DNA from: Carya illinoinensis
Taxonomy: Eukaryota > Streptophyta > Magnoliopsida > Fagales > Juglandaceae
DNA: 64,000 bases
Reading direction: 5' to 3'
Assembly: GCF_018687715.1 (NCBI RefSeq)
Contig: NC_056759.1
Coordinates: 2,018,501 to 2,082,500 of the forward strand
Position 1 is the stretch's first letter. Each line of letters begins with the position of its first letter. This document shows positions 1-11,557 of the stretch, in pieces. The notes under the pieces were generated by a model. That model was not told the origin of the DNA and ran no database searches. It saw only the letters and a list, made by a program, of their open reading frames with translations. The position numbers were made by a program, and so were the translations under genes.

Positions 1-718
1 TTTTATACCATATTTTAACGTATCATGTCAGAGATCGAGAAATAGAACACAAGGCCGTAAATTCCTTTGTTTCTCTTTATTTGCCGTTTACTATTTATGT
101 TATGGATGAACGCAAAAAGCATCATATTGAAATCTGAATCATCATAGTGAGCCAGGAATGATTCGTTACTTCATTCCGGTCTGTTGTGCAAATTAAGGCA
201 TGAATAAGACGTATTCGCAATAGGCATTAAAGTGCATTGATGACTTTCTGACCCTACTTTTAAGATTGTTAAACCTGTCTTGAGCAAGGATGTTTTTATT
301 CAAGTGAGTTGTCGATGTGTCAATGGATCTCTTCGGTTCATTTGATCAAGAGCCTATCTCAGAGTACTCAGATCGGTTTTCCAGGACCTTGGTCAACAGT
401 GGCTTACTTGCTCTGCTAGAATGTCTGTTTTCTAGGACAGATGGCAAATTTCTTCGTTTTACATCCTAAGAAATAGCTTTAGAAGAAATGAGTTGATCGT
501 TAGAAATGGAGAGAGAGCACTTGCCGAGAGAAGAAATAAGATGGACTGAAAATGAAAGATATTATTGCAGTGTGTCTAATTCATACATATGAGAGGTGTT
601 TATACACGACTTGAGCTGTAAGTGCTCTAGTAACAAACTAACCAAGGAAATTCAATTAGGAAATTCCTCGCGAACCCACATAAAACAAAATGGGTTGGTG
701 AAAAAATTTAGGGTTACA
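1..718. other. intergenic or 3' flank, no gene seen
   Basis: No open frame or known motif stands out. The segment lies downstream of the minus-strand PTRHD1-like gene and may hold its 3' untranslated region near 600-718. Confidence 0.5.
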
Positions 719-1941
719 TCACTTGCAGAGTTTCAACTTCATGAAAAATGAAGAAACTGCAGATTTGGGGTATGGCTTCGTAGCAAGGCATGTTGGGATG
801 TTTTCAGGTTGTTCTATCCACAGTTTGTGAGTGATGCCACCAGCCGTGAGCTTTTCTGACAAGTTCAAGATCTGAGGTTCGCCCTTCACCTCGAGAGTAA
901 CCTGCATTATTTTCCAAAAAGGCAGCACACTCACTCAACACCTATACTTCCAATCACTTCCATCATCCAACAAATTGGCCAACAATGAATTACAAGTAGG
1001 CCTATTAACGGCATTGTCAGGAATTCAAGTGGATTACGAAAACATCCATGAACGGCAAAATCCAGGTTGAAGAAACTATTGAGATCAGAACTGGACTTGA
1101 CATGAATGAGGGACAAAACAATATCATAGAAACATTTAGATAAGCATCACAGCCCGGCCTCAGATGTTATATGTCGGAAGCTTACGAGGTACAATCATAA
1201 AGTTGTTCATAATAGACCTAACGCAATCCTACGACTACAAATCATTGTTAGGCAAATGCCCATCCCAAGTGCAATCAAGATCGTTCCCTGAGACATGGGT
1301 CCTGTCGATGCCAAGCTGAAAATTTGTTCCAAGTTTTACAAGACTAATACATCAGAACCTTAAAAGTACCAGACATATTCTACAACACTACAAAAGTTGT
1401 AAGGCGTGTTCATTCGAATCAAAATATTGATCCTTCGGTTACTTCCTCTTACTCTCTTCCTAGAGCCAAGTTTTCAAGTGAACAAAGCAAAGTAGTTCTA
1501 TGTGGGCTCAAGTCATTGAAGTTTCAGTGCCAAGAATAAACTAATAAATAGGAGAAGGCTACTCACCTTATGCATAGAATCAATATTTTGGGAACTACAA
1601 TACTCGATGGTGTGAGGATCGTCTTTGTGGGACCAAATCGCACACACGGAGGCATGGCAGCCCTGTGTCACCACGCTCCCGAGCGGCCACGTGTCGATTA
1701 GGTCTCGCCGGAGTACCACGTACTGAACCATGACGTCGGAGTTCTCCATCTTCGCGCCACCTTCATCCTCGGAAGGCAGTGATTGCGATCCTGCGGGTTG
1801 ACTCATAGAGTTCAGATGCTGAGGACAGACACGGCGGGGAGGAGAAAGGTAAGATCTAATTCTAGGTCCTGGGATAGGGATGCGAGCTTTGGAGGAAGTA
1901 AGAGAAAAACGAAACGGCGGCGAGAAGAGAAGAGATGCCAT
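719..1941 (-). CDS. PTRHD1: PTRHD1-type peptidyl-tRNA hydrolase, 2 exons
   Basis: The coding exons are complement(1567..1941) and complement(719..901), joined across a GT-AG intron (902-1566) in phase 0, giving 185 residues. From about residue 71 the protein reads as a Pth2-fold domain: VQYVVLRRDL, then WPLGSVVTQGCHASVCAIWSH, with the second exon supplying the ITHKLWIEQPENIPTCLATKPY tail typical of PTRHD1. This family is related to enzymes that free tRNA from stalled peptidyl-tRNA; activity of the PTRHD1 branch is less well established. Residues 1-64 are rich in Ser, Pro and Arg and could be an organelle transit peptide. A second Met at 65 would give a cytosolic form lacking it. The start is an ATG at 1939-1941. 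It stands alone, with no shared promoter seen. Confidence 0.85.
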
Positions 1942-2207
1942 GACAGATCAGATCAGCTAGGCTCAGCTATTGGGCTTTTGACTCGATGTGCGCTCCATTA
2001 AAGTGATAAAAACAGAAATATTGATGTAACCGGCCCATTTATTACGGTCTGGTTTTCCACAGCCATGTAGTTGGGGCCCTTCGAGTTCGGTAAGAAATAG
2101 GTCAGGTCTCCTGTCTACTCCGTCTTATCCTCTCCTCCAATAATACACTGTTTTCGGGAAATAAAATTAAAAACCTTTGACCACTGCTAAAACCTAGTCA
2201 TTTGATT

Positions 2208-2590
2208 AAATTGACTTGATTAAATATTGATAAGAGGTGAGAGGTAAATAGTAATAAAATAATTGATAAATATTATATTTTAATGATTAAAGAAATATTT
2301 TTTTAATAATATTATAAATTAAAAAAATATATTTAAAATTATAAAAAATATATATAAAAAAACTAAATGAAATGAAAATTTTAAAATGAGATAAAGATCT
2401 ATTTGTAAATAGTAATAAAATATTTGAATTAATATATTTTATAATATTTTGAAAAATAAGATAAATAAATAAATAAAAATATTATAAAATTAAAAATTAT
2501 TTTATTATTACTTTTAACTTATTTTTTATTATTTTATATTACTATTTAATATTTTTTTTATTACTATTTACTGAATATATAAAATCATTT
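2208..2590. repeat. AT-rich dispersed repeat, copy near 2.4 kb
   Basis: Low-complexity AT sequence with recurring words such as TAGTAATAAAAT, AATATTTTGAA and TTAAAAATTATTTTATTATTA. The same word set recurs near 3.0, 7.7, 25.2, 27.5 and 27.8 kb, sometimes inverted. Edges are approximate and no terminal repeats or target duplications were defined. Confidence 0.4.
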
Positions 2591-2989
2591 TATTACTTAA
2601 ACGCAACCTAAATCTCACATGGTCACCCCGTCTTCTTACGAATCTGTCCAGGTCTCTTTTAATACTTGTCCGACGAATAACGGCGTTGATATCACACACC
2701 TAATTCCTAACTACAGTTAATTTTTGATCTATTGTTCTATTATCTTCCTCCTTTTGTCCTTTATATTTATTTATAAATTTAAAAAAAAAATTATATATAC
2801 CACCCTATCATTTTAATCTCATCATTATATAAAATGTAATACATTTATTATTATTAAATAATCTTTTATTAGATTATAAATATACCAATCTTCCGTAATC
2901 ACGTTACATCCTCCATAACGTATGAAAAATTTTTATTTCATTAAATTTTTTATGCTAGACTAAAGATGGAAATCATCTTTTATTTTTTT

Positions 2990-3160
2990 ATTTATTTTAG
3001 AGGAGATAGAATGAGATAAATTAATATAAAAATTAAAAATTAAATTATTTATTTTATTTTTATATTTAAATTTAAAAAAGTGAAAATTTTTATTTTATTA
3101 TATATAAAAATTTAAAAAAATTATAATAATTAAAATGAGATAAGAAAGTTTTTAACAAGA
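2990..3160. repeat. AT-rich dispersed repeat, copy near 3.1 kb
   Basis: Shares AAATTATTTATTTTATTTT and AAAAAAATTATAATAAT followed by GAGATAAG with the copies near 7.7 and 25.3 kb. Edges are approximate. Confidence 0.4.
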
Positions 3161-3630
3161 CCTAATCATCCTTAAAAAACGGTTTATGACAGAGAGCCAC
3201 GGACGAAATGTTTCTTCCAAAAGAGAAACAACACAACAAAAGCAGGGCCACCGTTCCTAGAACGAAGAGCAAGTGCCAACAAGTATTAAAATGGCTGTGT
3301 TAACAATGCCGGACCACCATCCCACCTACTACAAACCCGATTTTGTTCAGAGTGGTTTCTGTACAATAAAAAATAAAAATCTAGTCAGCCTGCAACAGCT
3401 AGATAAGATAAGATCATAATCCATATCTGCTCACTGAACCCAAAAAACAAAAAACAAAAAAATCCTGCGATCAATGGAAAAAGATCTCAAGTCTCGACAA
3501 ACCGAATCGGATAATACATCATATTACGATTTTTTTTTATGACTTTTTGAGTAAGAGGCAACTGGCATCCATTCATCACAGCTAAAGAGAGACAGAGAAA
3601 TTTTGATTAAAAAAAAAAAAAAAAACTAAG

Positions 3631-4717
3631 TTAATCGTCATCTTGTTCATCATGTTCTTGCAGATCTGAGAGAGAGAAACAACTACTTGACTTGAAATTC
3701 AAGATCTTCCTATCAATATAAGTTTTAGGTACTCTCTCCTGATGTCTTAAATGATGTTGTTCTTGTTCCTTTTTATCTGATGACGACGATGACCACGATG
3801 ATGAAGGCGAGGACGACGACGATGGGTATTCTTGCGGCCGTTGAAGATGTTCACCATCTTCATCTTCATTTTCCTCTTCGTTCAGAACCAGTAGAGGCAT
3901 AGATTTAGGGTTAGAGGAGCTGTAGAAGGAAGATTTCCTGGAGGACCATTTGGCGGCCACCAAAACTCTCCTCCTCTTGTTAAATGGGTTTTCAGACTTC
4001 TTCAGATCCTTTAGTGCGTTCACTTCCGATAGATTCGCAAACGACTTCGATTTCCCCGTAAAATGGTTCGATAATCCCCTCCTGTATATACCAACACCAA
4101 ACACAACTGCTGCTGGTAACAGATTCTTTATTGGTGGGTATTAAATTAAAAGACATGAAAGATAATAGATATAAAATGAGATTCCCTTTCTTTTATCATT
4201 TAAATTAAAAGACATGAAAGATCATAGATATAAAATGAGATTCCCTTTCTTTTATCATTTCAAGGGATCAAACAAATATTCCATGAAGAATGCACGGATG
4301 AGTTCTAAATAAAAACCAAAATAACCACCAATTAATTATTTCGCAGAAAAGACATCAATTCAGGAGGAGCAGAAAAAATTACTTGATGGGAAGAGTGTCT
4401 TCCATTGAACCCAAGGAGCCCAATCCTGCTGCCTTGAAATTGCTCAGAATCTCCTTTGAAGAAACGCAGTCGTCCTCTTCGTCTTCGCTATCGTCCGGCG
4501 CTCCGATCGAGGACGAACTCTCCGAAGATTCTTCGTTTGCCTCCCGACCTTTCCCCCGCCCGCCGATACCGAATACCAGCCCGGCGCCATCGCCGGTCCC
4601 GATGCCGTCCTCCAGGAACAGACAAGAAGACACGCTCCGCTGATCGGCAGCGCTCGGGATGGCGCTGCTCCGGTCCCTAACGTCGATGCCGAAGGTTGGA
4701 CCCACAATAACCTCCAT
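3631..4717 (-). CDS. OXIDATIVE STRESS 3-like protein, 2 exons
   Basis: The coding exons are complement(4383..4717) and complement(3631..4081), joined over a GT-AG intron (4082-4382) that splits an Arg codon, giving 261 residues. Exon 1 carries an acidic Ser-rich block ([17 protein letters not shown]) and the conserved [14 protein letters not shown]. Exon 2 opens with [20 protein letters not shown], then [14 protein letters not shown] and [12 protein letters not shown]. This set of motifs is the OXS3 family signature: small nuclear, chromatin-associated plant proteins linked to heavy-metal and oxidative stress tolerance. The second half is low-complexity Ser and acidic, ending in a Glu/Asp tail. 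By map position it would match the At2g24550/At4g31510 branch (from memory). The intron carries a 59-bp tandem duplication. Confidence 0.8.
4142..4259. repeat. 59-bp tandem duplication in OXS3-like intron
   Basis: Two nearly identical adjacent copies start at 4142 and 4201 (TAAATTAAAAGACATGAAAG). I see only one clear difference (GATAATAG versus GATCATAG), so the duplication is recent. It lies about 60 bp upstream of the intron's 3' splice site on the minus strand. Confidence 0.85.
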
Positions 4718-5390
4718 TTTAATTTCCGGATGGTCCCGATCGAGAACTTCCGTCGCCGTTTTTATTTCTTTTTTCCTCCGGTGTTACCGTTTCCGCCTCG
4801 GACTTCACCTCCCTCTGAGCTCCCTGAACACGGGGCTATTTGTCATCAATCGACGGCCACTCTGGTTGGTAAAAGACAGAGAGAGCCAAAGGGTGGTTGG
4901 GAGCGTGGGATAAGATAAGAGTCGTGTTGGGTGCAGGTCAAGCGTTTGTTAAAAAGACGAACATGGATAAGGATCAGCTGGTTGGTCTCTCGCTGTCCAT
5001 TCTAGAGAGAGAGAGTGCACGTGGGTGCGCTCCTTTTGGATAGAGATCACAAAAGAAAAAATGGTTTGAGAAAAACTGATATCAATAAATTATTTATATA
5101 TAGAAAAATAGAACGAGAGAGAGAAACAAAGTACGTGGCGGTCGGAAATATTGAATGGAAATTATGGATATTCCAAGGCAGCAACTAGCAATAGAGGGTA
5201 AAGAGAGAAAATGCTGCTAACGCGCAGCGGCAGGGTATGACGTGGCAAGGATAAGGACCAGAGACAAGACCAAACTTATCCCGTTTCCTTATTTTAGATC
5301 AGACCAAGGAAGGACACGGAGAGCTCAAAAACAGGTCCTGGTCCCCCTTAAAAATAAGCATGTTTCACTTGCAATTTCCTACTTTTAGTA

Positions 5391-5392
<2 letters not shown>

Positions 5393-5438
<46 letters not shown>

Positions 5439-5461
5439 CCCCCCCCCCCCCCCCCCCCCCC
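5393..5461. repeat. (CT)n(C)n microsatellite
   Basis: About 21 CT units (5393-5435) run directly into 26 C residues (5436-5461). The compound repeat is likely to be length-variable and prone to assembly error. Confidence 0.95.
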
Positions 5462-5814
5462 TTTTTCTCTCTCCCTCCCCCTTTTCCCTTACTCTGCACG
5501 ATTCACGGCATAGACGCCATGTTTGTAAACACACTCTGAACTGAAATAAATGAATGTTGTCTCGTTTATGGTTCATATTCATCGATTCATCGAATGTACG
5601 GGTGTGTATCAAACGATGTAGATGAACATCACCTATCCATATAAAACGACCCGTTTGAGATTAGCCGGAGATTCAGCCATTTGTAGTATGATTAACGAGT
5701 TTAACAGATTGGTTGACACACCGTTTTAATGGATGAGATCGTGCATTTGAGGATATTCAATAAAAATATGTCCGAAAAATACCTTATATTGTTGAGATAT
5801 GAAGTATAAAATTA

Positions 5815-5985
5815 AAAAAAAAATTATATTTACAGTCATAAACTGTACAGGTGTTGTTTAATTTTTTTAAAAAAATAAATAAATATAAAATATAATTTTT
5901 TAATGATAAATTTTATTCTTTTTAAAAATGATTACGTGAAAATGTTAACACGCTCAACGATTATATCTAACGTTACTGATAAATT
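5815..5985 (+). mobile_element. degenerate MITE of the TTTACAGTCGT family
   Basis: The left end reads TTATATTTACAGTCAT and the right end ACGATTATATCTAACGTTACT, matching the termini of the better copies at 6308 and 21759 with several changes. The interior includes the shared TTTTATTCTTTTTAAAAATGATT-like stretch. No clean target duplication is visible, so this copy is old or only partly aligned. Confidence 0.4.
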
Positions 5986-6307
5986 AAAGAATACGTTACA
6001 TGTATCATGAGTGCAAGTTGGTTTTTGATCTGCACAAATATTGAGGGTAGCTTCTAAAGTTCTTATCAACTAACGATCTAGAACATTTGATTACATATCA
6101 ACTGGGCTTCAAAATTAATTTAAGATAATTTATGCAGTCAAACTAATTCTAACCTGAATCCAACCAAAGTCCAAACTCAATGGCAAACAAATTAGTCCAA
6201 ATTTTGTAGGAATCTATTTTAGGTTCCCTTTACATCAAAACTCATCAAGGGATGGGATTTCTCAAAAAAATATCCATGCAAGATTTTTATTTTTCGGAAA
6301 AAAGTAT

Positions 6308-6479
6308 GAGAAATGATATTTACAGTCGTGATTGTGCAAACAGCGTGCAATCACTTTAAAAAAAATGAATTAATACGGGATCCACATAAAAAAAAACTAA
6401 CTTTTTAATCGTAGACCCCACTCTTTTTCAAAGCGATTGCGCGGCATTTACAATTCTACGACTGTATGTAATATTGCTC
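6308..6479 (+). mobile_element. MITE, Mutator-like, 172 bp
   Basis: Imperfect terminal inverted repeats of about 22 bp: the left end contains GATATTTACAGTCGT and the right end ACGACTGTATGTAATATTG. Flanks are AAAAAGTAT (6299-6307) and AAAAGGTAT (6480-6488), a 9-bp target duplication with one mismatch. A 9-bp duplication is typical of Mutator-type elements. No coding capacity. Confidence 0.75.
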
Positions 6480-6796
6480 AAAAGGTATACCTGGCACCTT
6501 TACAAGCTATAGAAATCTTATGCTTTGTATATTAAACTATTACAATTGACATATTGGACTGTTAACTAACTGTTTGATTTTAGTGATATCTCAAATTTTA
6601 ATGTTTAATAATATTAAAAAAATAATAAGAGTTTTAAATATATTATAGAGTAATAAATATGTAGTAGGAGATAATAAACCTATCATTATCCGTGATTTTA
6701 TGGGCACCATTTGATGATTGGATCTTAAATAAATGTGCAAAGCATTACCATTTTATAACATGTTGATGCCATTTATCAATTTTAATAACTTAAGAT

Positions 6797-6824
6797 ATAA
6801 TAATAATAATAATAATAATAATAA
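6797..6824. repeat. (AAT)n microsatellite
   Basis: About nine uninterrupted TAA/AAT units. Confidence 0.9.
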
Positions 6825-7654
6825 GAACAAAAGCTTCTTCGAAGTTTCTTTCTATCATGGAAAGACTTGATCTCCATCCAGAACATTATGAAAGAATGAT
6901 AACAAATATATGTAAAATATTCAATTTGATTAATAAAGAACTATTTTAGTATTTTTAACGAAATCGTTAATTGTTTTGTTTGTGTGTTTTTCTTTTTTAG
7001 TTCAAGACCCGATAAGCCTTCATTTTATAGCTCAAACAATCCTTTTGACAGATCAGCACCCACCATAAAATTCTAAAATGGCACAACTCGAATATTTATG
7101 CTTAACGTGTCAGCGATTTATAAATATATATATTGAAAAATAATAATATATTTCATATTATTTTAGAGTAGGAAACCATGAGTTGCACACTTACACCACC
7201 AAGACAATCAAATGCCAGTTGCCATGTTGCCGTGTTTCTTGATTGCGGTGGACTTTGGCTTATTGGCAGACAGATATTCCAACGAGATTAGATGCAGGGT
7301 ATGGATATTATAAATAAAAAGGTAAACAATCCCGATAAAATAACTTAATGGAGAAAATTAGGTCAAAGTATGCTGATTGTAGTGCATACATCCAATGGCC
7401 ACTTTATTAAGATATATTGTAAATAATAATAAAAAAATAGATAAAAATAATAATTATAAAATATTAAATAATAATAATAAATAGGTAAAAAATAATAATA
7501 AAGTAATAAATATTAGTTAAATATGTTAAAAAGTATTAAGAATATCTCAACACCCGCTTACCCCCGCTTACCCCGTCTTGCCAACATGTCTTATCTCTTT
7601 AAAGTAATTTGCATTTCATTTTATTAATGGTATTTTACAAATACATAAAAAGGG

Positions 7655-7875
7655 ATTATGAAATGAGATTAGATGAGATTAATTTCGTTTGTATTTTTAG
7701 ATAAGATGAATTGAGAGAAAAGTTGAAAATTAAATTAAATAGTATTAAAATATTTTTTTAATATTATTTTTATTTTAAAATTTTAAAAAATTAAATTATT
7801 TATTTTATTTTATGTGGTAATTTGAAAAGACTATACTGTTTAGATAAAATGAAAAGATAAGATAAAATCAGAATA
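7655..7875. repeat. AT-rich dispersed repeat, copy near 7.7 kb
   Basis: Carries GATGAGATTAATTTCG, AATAGTATTAAAATATTTTT and AAATTATTTATTTTATTTT, followed by GATAAAATGAAAAGATAAG. These words are shared with the copies near 3.1 and 25.3 kb. Boundaries are approximate. Confidence 0.4.
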
Positions 7876-9107
7876 GTTGTAAAAGTAAATATATCCCGAA
7901 AGTATTTACGAAGAAGATTCACTCAATCTTAAATTAAAGAACAAGGAAGAAGTAGATTAATTCGGGGCACTTTGCCATGGATATAGATCATATGAACTTA
8001 AAGTGGGCAGCTGGATAATGATGAATTCCTCTGCAGATTTCAATAAAAGTTTGCTTAAAATTTCATGCCAGGAGGAAAGGCGACACAAACTTCATGGCAT
8101 TGTCGGGGATCCCTAACTTGTTTGAAAATAGAGGGAGGGATTCTTCTTCATAGTGCTTAGCAAAAGGATAAGATCAACAAGACACGTCAAAAGTTTGTCA
8201 GTCGAAAATTCTTTAATTTCAACGTTATTCTCCATTTACGCTGAGCAATTTGCGTGAATGCCGGTCCTTATGAACCTCGTTTGCTGTCATTTAAAGGCGT
8301 GCAAAATTACGAAGTAATATCTCGCTCCTTGTTCCTCCCTTCCTCTCTCCATATATAGAGTCTTGGCATCATCTAGATCTTGGAAAATATGATGCAGAAG
8401 AATCTGAATATTTGAGAATTTTATGGGAGCTCGGACGTTATTTTGGTCGAATACTATGATGTTTCAGAAAAACGTACAGTATTGTAATAATAATTAGAAA
8501 CGATGTAGAAAATAACGAATCCTACTTGGTTCTCTCCGTTGTTCAATTTACTTTTATTTTCATGAGTTTTTATATAGTCTTAAAACGTTTGTAGCAAGAA
8601 ATAACACATTCAACTTGGGTCTCTTTATTCTTTGATTTACTTTTATTTTCATGTGTATTTTTAGATAGTCTTGAAGTGACTATAGGGATCCTTCTTACAA
8701 TTTTTCTTTAATAAATGTTTTAACTATAAAGAATTTTATAAAAATAAACTAACAAGTTAACGTAATTTAATGTGATATATTAGATTATAAAATTATTTTT
8801 ATTTATATTTTTTTATAAATAAATAAGATTTATTAATAAAAATAAGTATAATCTATATGCACCAAAGTATATTATTTAGAAAAATTTTACTCGTTATTTT
8901 TATATCACAGATAATTTTTTATTTTTTTATTATTATTTTTTAACAAGTATGTGTGGTGAAGAGATGAATCATGATGAGCAAAATAGCTCAATTAATTTAG
9001 CAAGAATAAGATTAAAAAAAGTTTTATAAAATAAAAATGTATATAGTGTGTAGTATCTTAAATAATGAATAACAAAACTCTATTATTTATATTTCATGGA
9101 ATGTCGG

Positions 9108-9140
<33 letters not shown>

Positions 9141-9627
9141 GTTATAATTTATTAATCCTTTTGGGCCGTAGATGTATTGAACACAAGATAGGAATTAAAA
9201 CACATTTAACATGCTGATAGCTTGGTATGTGTACAAATATTCAAAGAATTGAGGCGGGGGGCCCTTCATGTTACAGGAAAACAGAGTCGCAGTGAAAGCG
9301 AAAAGTTAAAGCCGAATACATCTTCCCAGATCTTCAGCAACGGGTTAGCTAGGTTGCATCCCCTCGTTCCCATGGATGGAAAGATCATCCCTCCCTTCCC
9401 CAATACGTTGCAATATTATTGGATGCCTTTCTAATTCCCATTCCCATTTAACTTGTCTTTTTGCAATTCGATTTTATAAGGTATATTTTATATTTAAGAT
9501 TCTCTAGGATTAATAATATAAGATATTATATCATTATCGCCTAGCACTGAAAAAAATTACCTCTCCGGTACCGGTAAAATCGTTTGAAATCATAAGACCA
9601 ACGCACAATACGCACCCAAAGCTGGAT

Positions 9628-10651
9628 ATGGCAAGTTTGGCGGTTGCCCAGATGCATTTGGGTCGAGTTGCCTGTTTCTTGGACATCCGAAATGCTTCTC
9701 TAAAAGACATTGTTATCGTCACGAAAATAATATTATACAGAACCTACTTGATAAGCAAAAAGTCAAAAAAACCAAAATCTGTATACCTCGACTATATTTT
9801 CTCGCCGGATAAATGTCCATTGGATGGGTTCACCTTCTATTCAAGTTTCCCAAGAGACAGAGTACTTTCAACTTTGTTACATCATAGCCGCCCAAACACC
9901 AGAGACCAAGCTTTTTTTTTTTTTTTTTTTTTGTTGGGTCTATCTTACACCCAATTGAAAGGTAAGCCCACTTGCAACGACTTGCCATTGGCGAAGAAAG
10001 GTCAAGCTTGTATACAAAAGAAAAGTCTTCAGGAGCAGAAGCAATTCTTGACAATATGTGGCCGAAATAAAAATAGAGTATGGTTCTCAAATCCCCTAAT
10101 AATTTGCTTTTTCTGTGTGGAATAGCACGACCACATTCATGAATGAGAACAGATGGGGGAGTCGGATAAGGAACCGAACCCCCAAGATGGCAGTAAGTTT
10201 ATCCAACCAACCAACTTAATAACCATATGCCTCCCAATGTGAGGCCTATGTGTCGGCTTTCCCTGGATGACAAGTCAAACGTTAGTTTTGTCGAAAGGGT
10301 CGCTCCTCCCGAGTCAAAAAATGTAGGTATTGCCTCGTGCCACGGCATCAGGAACGATCCAGAATTTCCAACATGGAAAGCATCAGCACCATCGTCATCA
10401 ACGAACGTTACACGAGAATCATCGAGAGCGCCAAATTGCACAACCACCGCCAGATGGAACGACAAGATAGGTGCATTTGTGGAGGTGTGGGGGGTTGGTG
10501 TGGAGGTGGATTTGGGGAAGGAAATAACAGACGTCAACAAGGAGAAACATCAGTTAAATCCAACTCTGCAACCAGAAAGCAAATAGTTTCAGGGAGAAGC
10601 AAAGATATTAAGAAAAAAAAAACAGAGATAGTTGTAACATCAGCAGCATGA
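9628..10651. other. stretch with unassigned overlapping ORFs
   Basis: On the plus strand, open frames run 9628-10125 (165 codons, interrupted in content by a poly-T run giving a run of Phe) and 10227-10586 (119 codons). On the minus strand a 113-codon frame covers 10199-10540. The region is more GC-balanced than its surroundings, which hints at an old coding or expressed sequence. I recognise no domain in any frame, and neither strand has an obvious ATG with splice-site support. It could be a decayed gene, an exon set of an unrecognised gene or chance. Confidence 0.25.
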
Positions 10652-11557
10652 TATTTAGTGACTGTTATGACCCTTATTTTATTTTGAACTTTTTAAGAGC
10701 TAATTATGGATGCTACATAAATATATTACATGAATATTACAGTACAACCCATGGATCAAGAGTTGAAAAGGTCAAAAGTGAGAGAAACCTCAACGCTGTC
10801 ATAGCTAATACCATCTCATGCATTGTCAAAAATGGAGTTGGGGAGAGAAGAATGAATGAGTTTTAATTCGATTATTACATTTACAGTGCATGTGTTTATA
10901 CAGGTGTTGAGTTATGGCACTTTGCAAACAAATTCTACCAACTAATTACGGCTGACTAAGAAAACTAATTGAAACTAACACCAAAAGAATCAGTTAACAA
11001 AAATTACATTTGTTAATACTCTTTGATATGCATCCAACCCCACAAAAGAAGAAAAAGAAAGAAAGAAGGAAAAGGATATAAGACACGAACATATCATCGT
11101 CAGTAATGTTTCACCAAGATCATGGCTTATCATACGTAAGTTCTCCACGAGAACAGGCACCCGGTAAAATTGACAACATGCATTTCCTTAAGGTCCCTAC
11201 ATCATGTACAACCTAATTCCAAAATAATTGATGACTAAAGAATTCGATCACAGCTACACCTCAACGAAAATAGTAAAAAAAAAGAAAAAGAAGAAGCTAT
11301 GGCTTAAAGTATATCTACTGACCTTACCATCAGGACTGTATAACTTACTCGGACTCTATGAGATCTCATGGGTTTTCAGAACCCTTTGGGCATGGGAGAC
11401 AGCCCTCGATTCCTCATCATGGTCAGACAAATTACAAAATTTCCACCAAAGGGAGAACATTAAGGAAATGAATGGGCAGTTTCTGTGCATTAGTTCTATC
11501 GCTCTAGGTAATGCAATGTACTAAATTAACCACGACGGATTGAAGTGAACCAGGCTA

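Larger units (their letters stand above)
1942..3630. other. AT-rich intergenic region
   Basis: No gene is visible. It contains the upstream flank of the PTRHD1-like gene and two very AT-rich stretches (about 2208-2590 and 2990-3160) that belong to a dispersed repeat type found elsewhere in the window. The last 100 bases are likely the 3' untranslated region of the OXS3-like gene. Confidence 0.5.
4718..11557. other. gene-poor AT-rich region
   Basis: The first few hundred bases are the promoter and 5' flank of the OXS3-like gene. The rest has no convincing gene. It holds a CT/C microsatellite (5393), two related MITEs (5815 and 6308), an AAT repeat (6797), an AT-rich repeat (7655), a poly-T run (about 9107-9137) and unexplained ORFs (9628-10651). 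Bases 10,900-11,557 are likely the 3' flank of the EXO70 gene. Confidence 0.5.

Noticed and set aside
5385..5612. 75-codon minus-strand frame rich in Arg-Glu repeats
   Set aside because: It is produced by reading the CT/C microsatellite and is not a gene.
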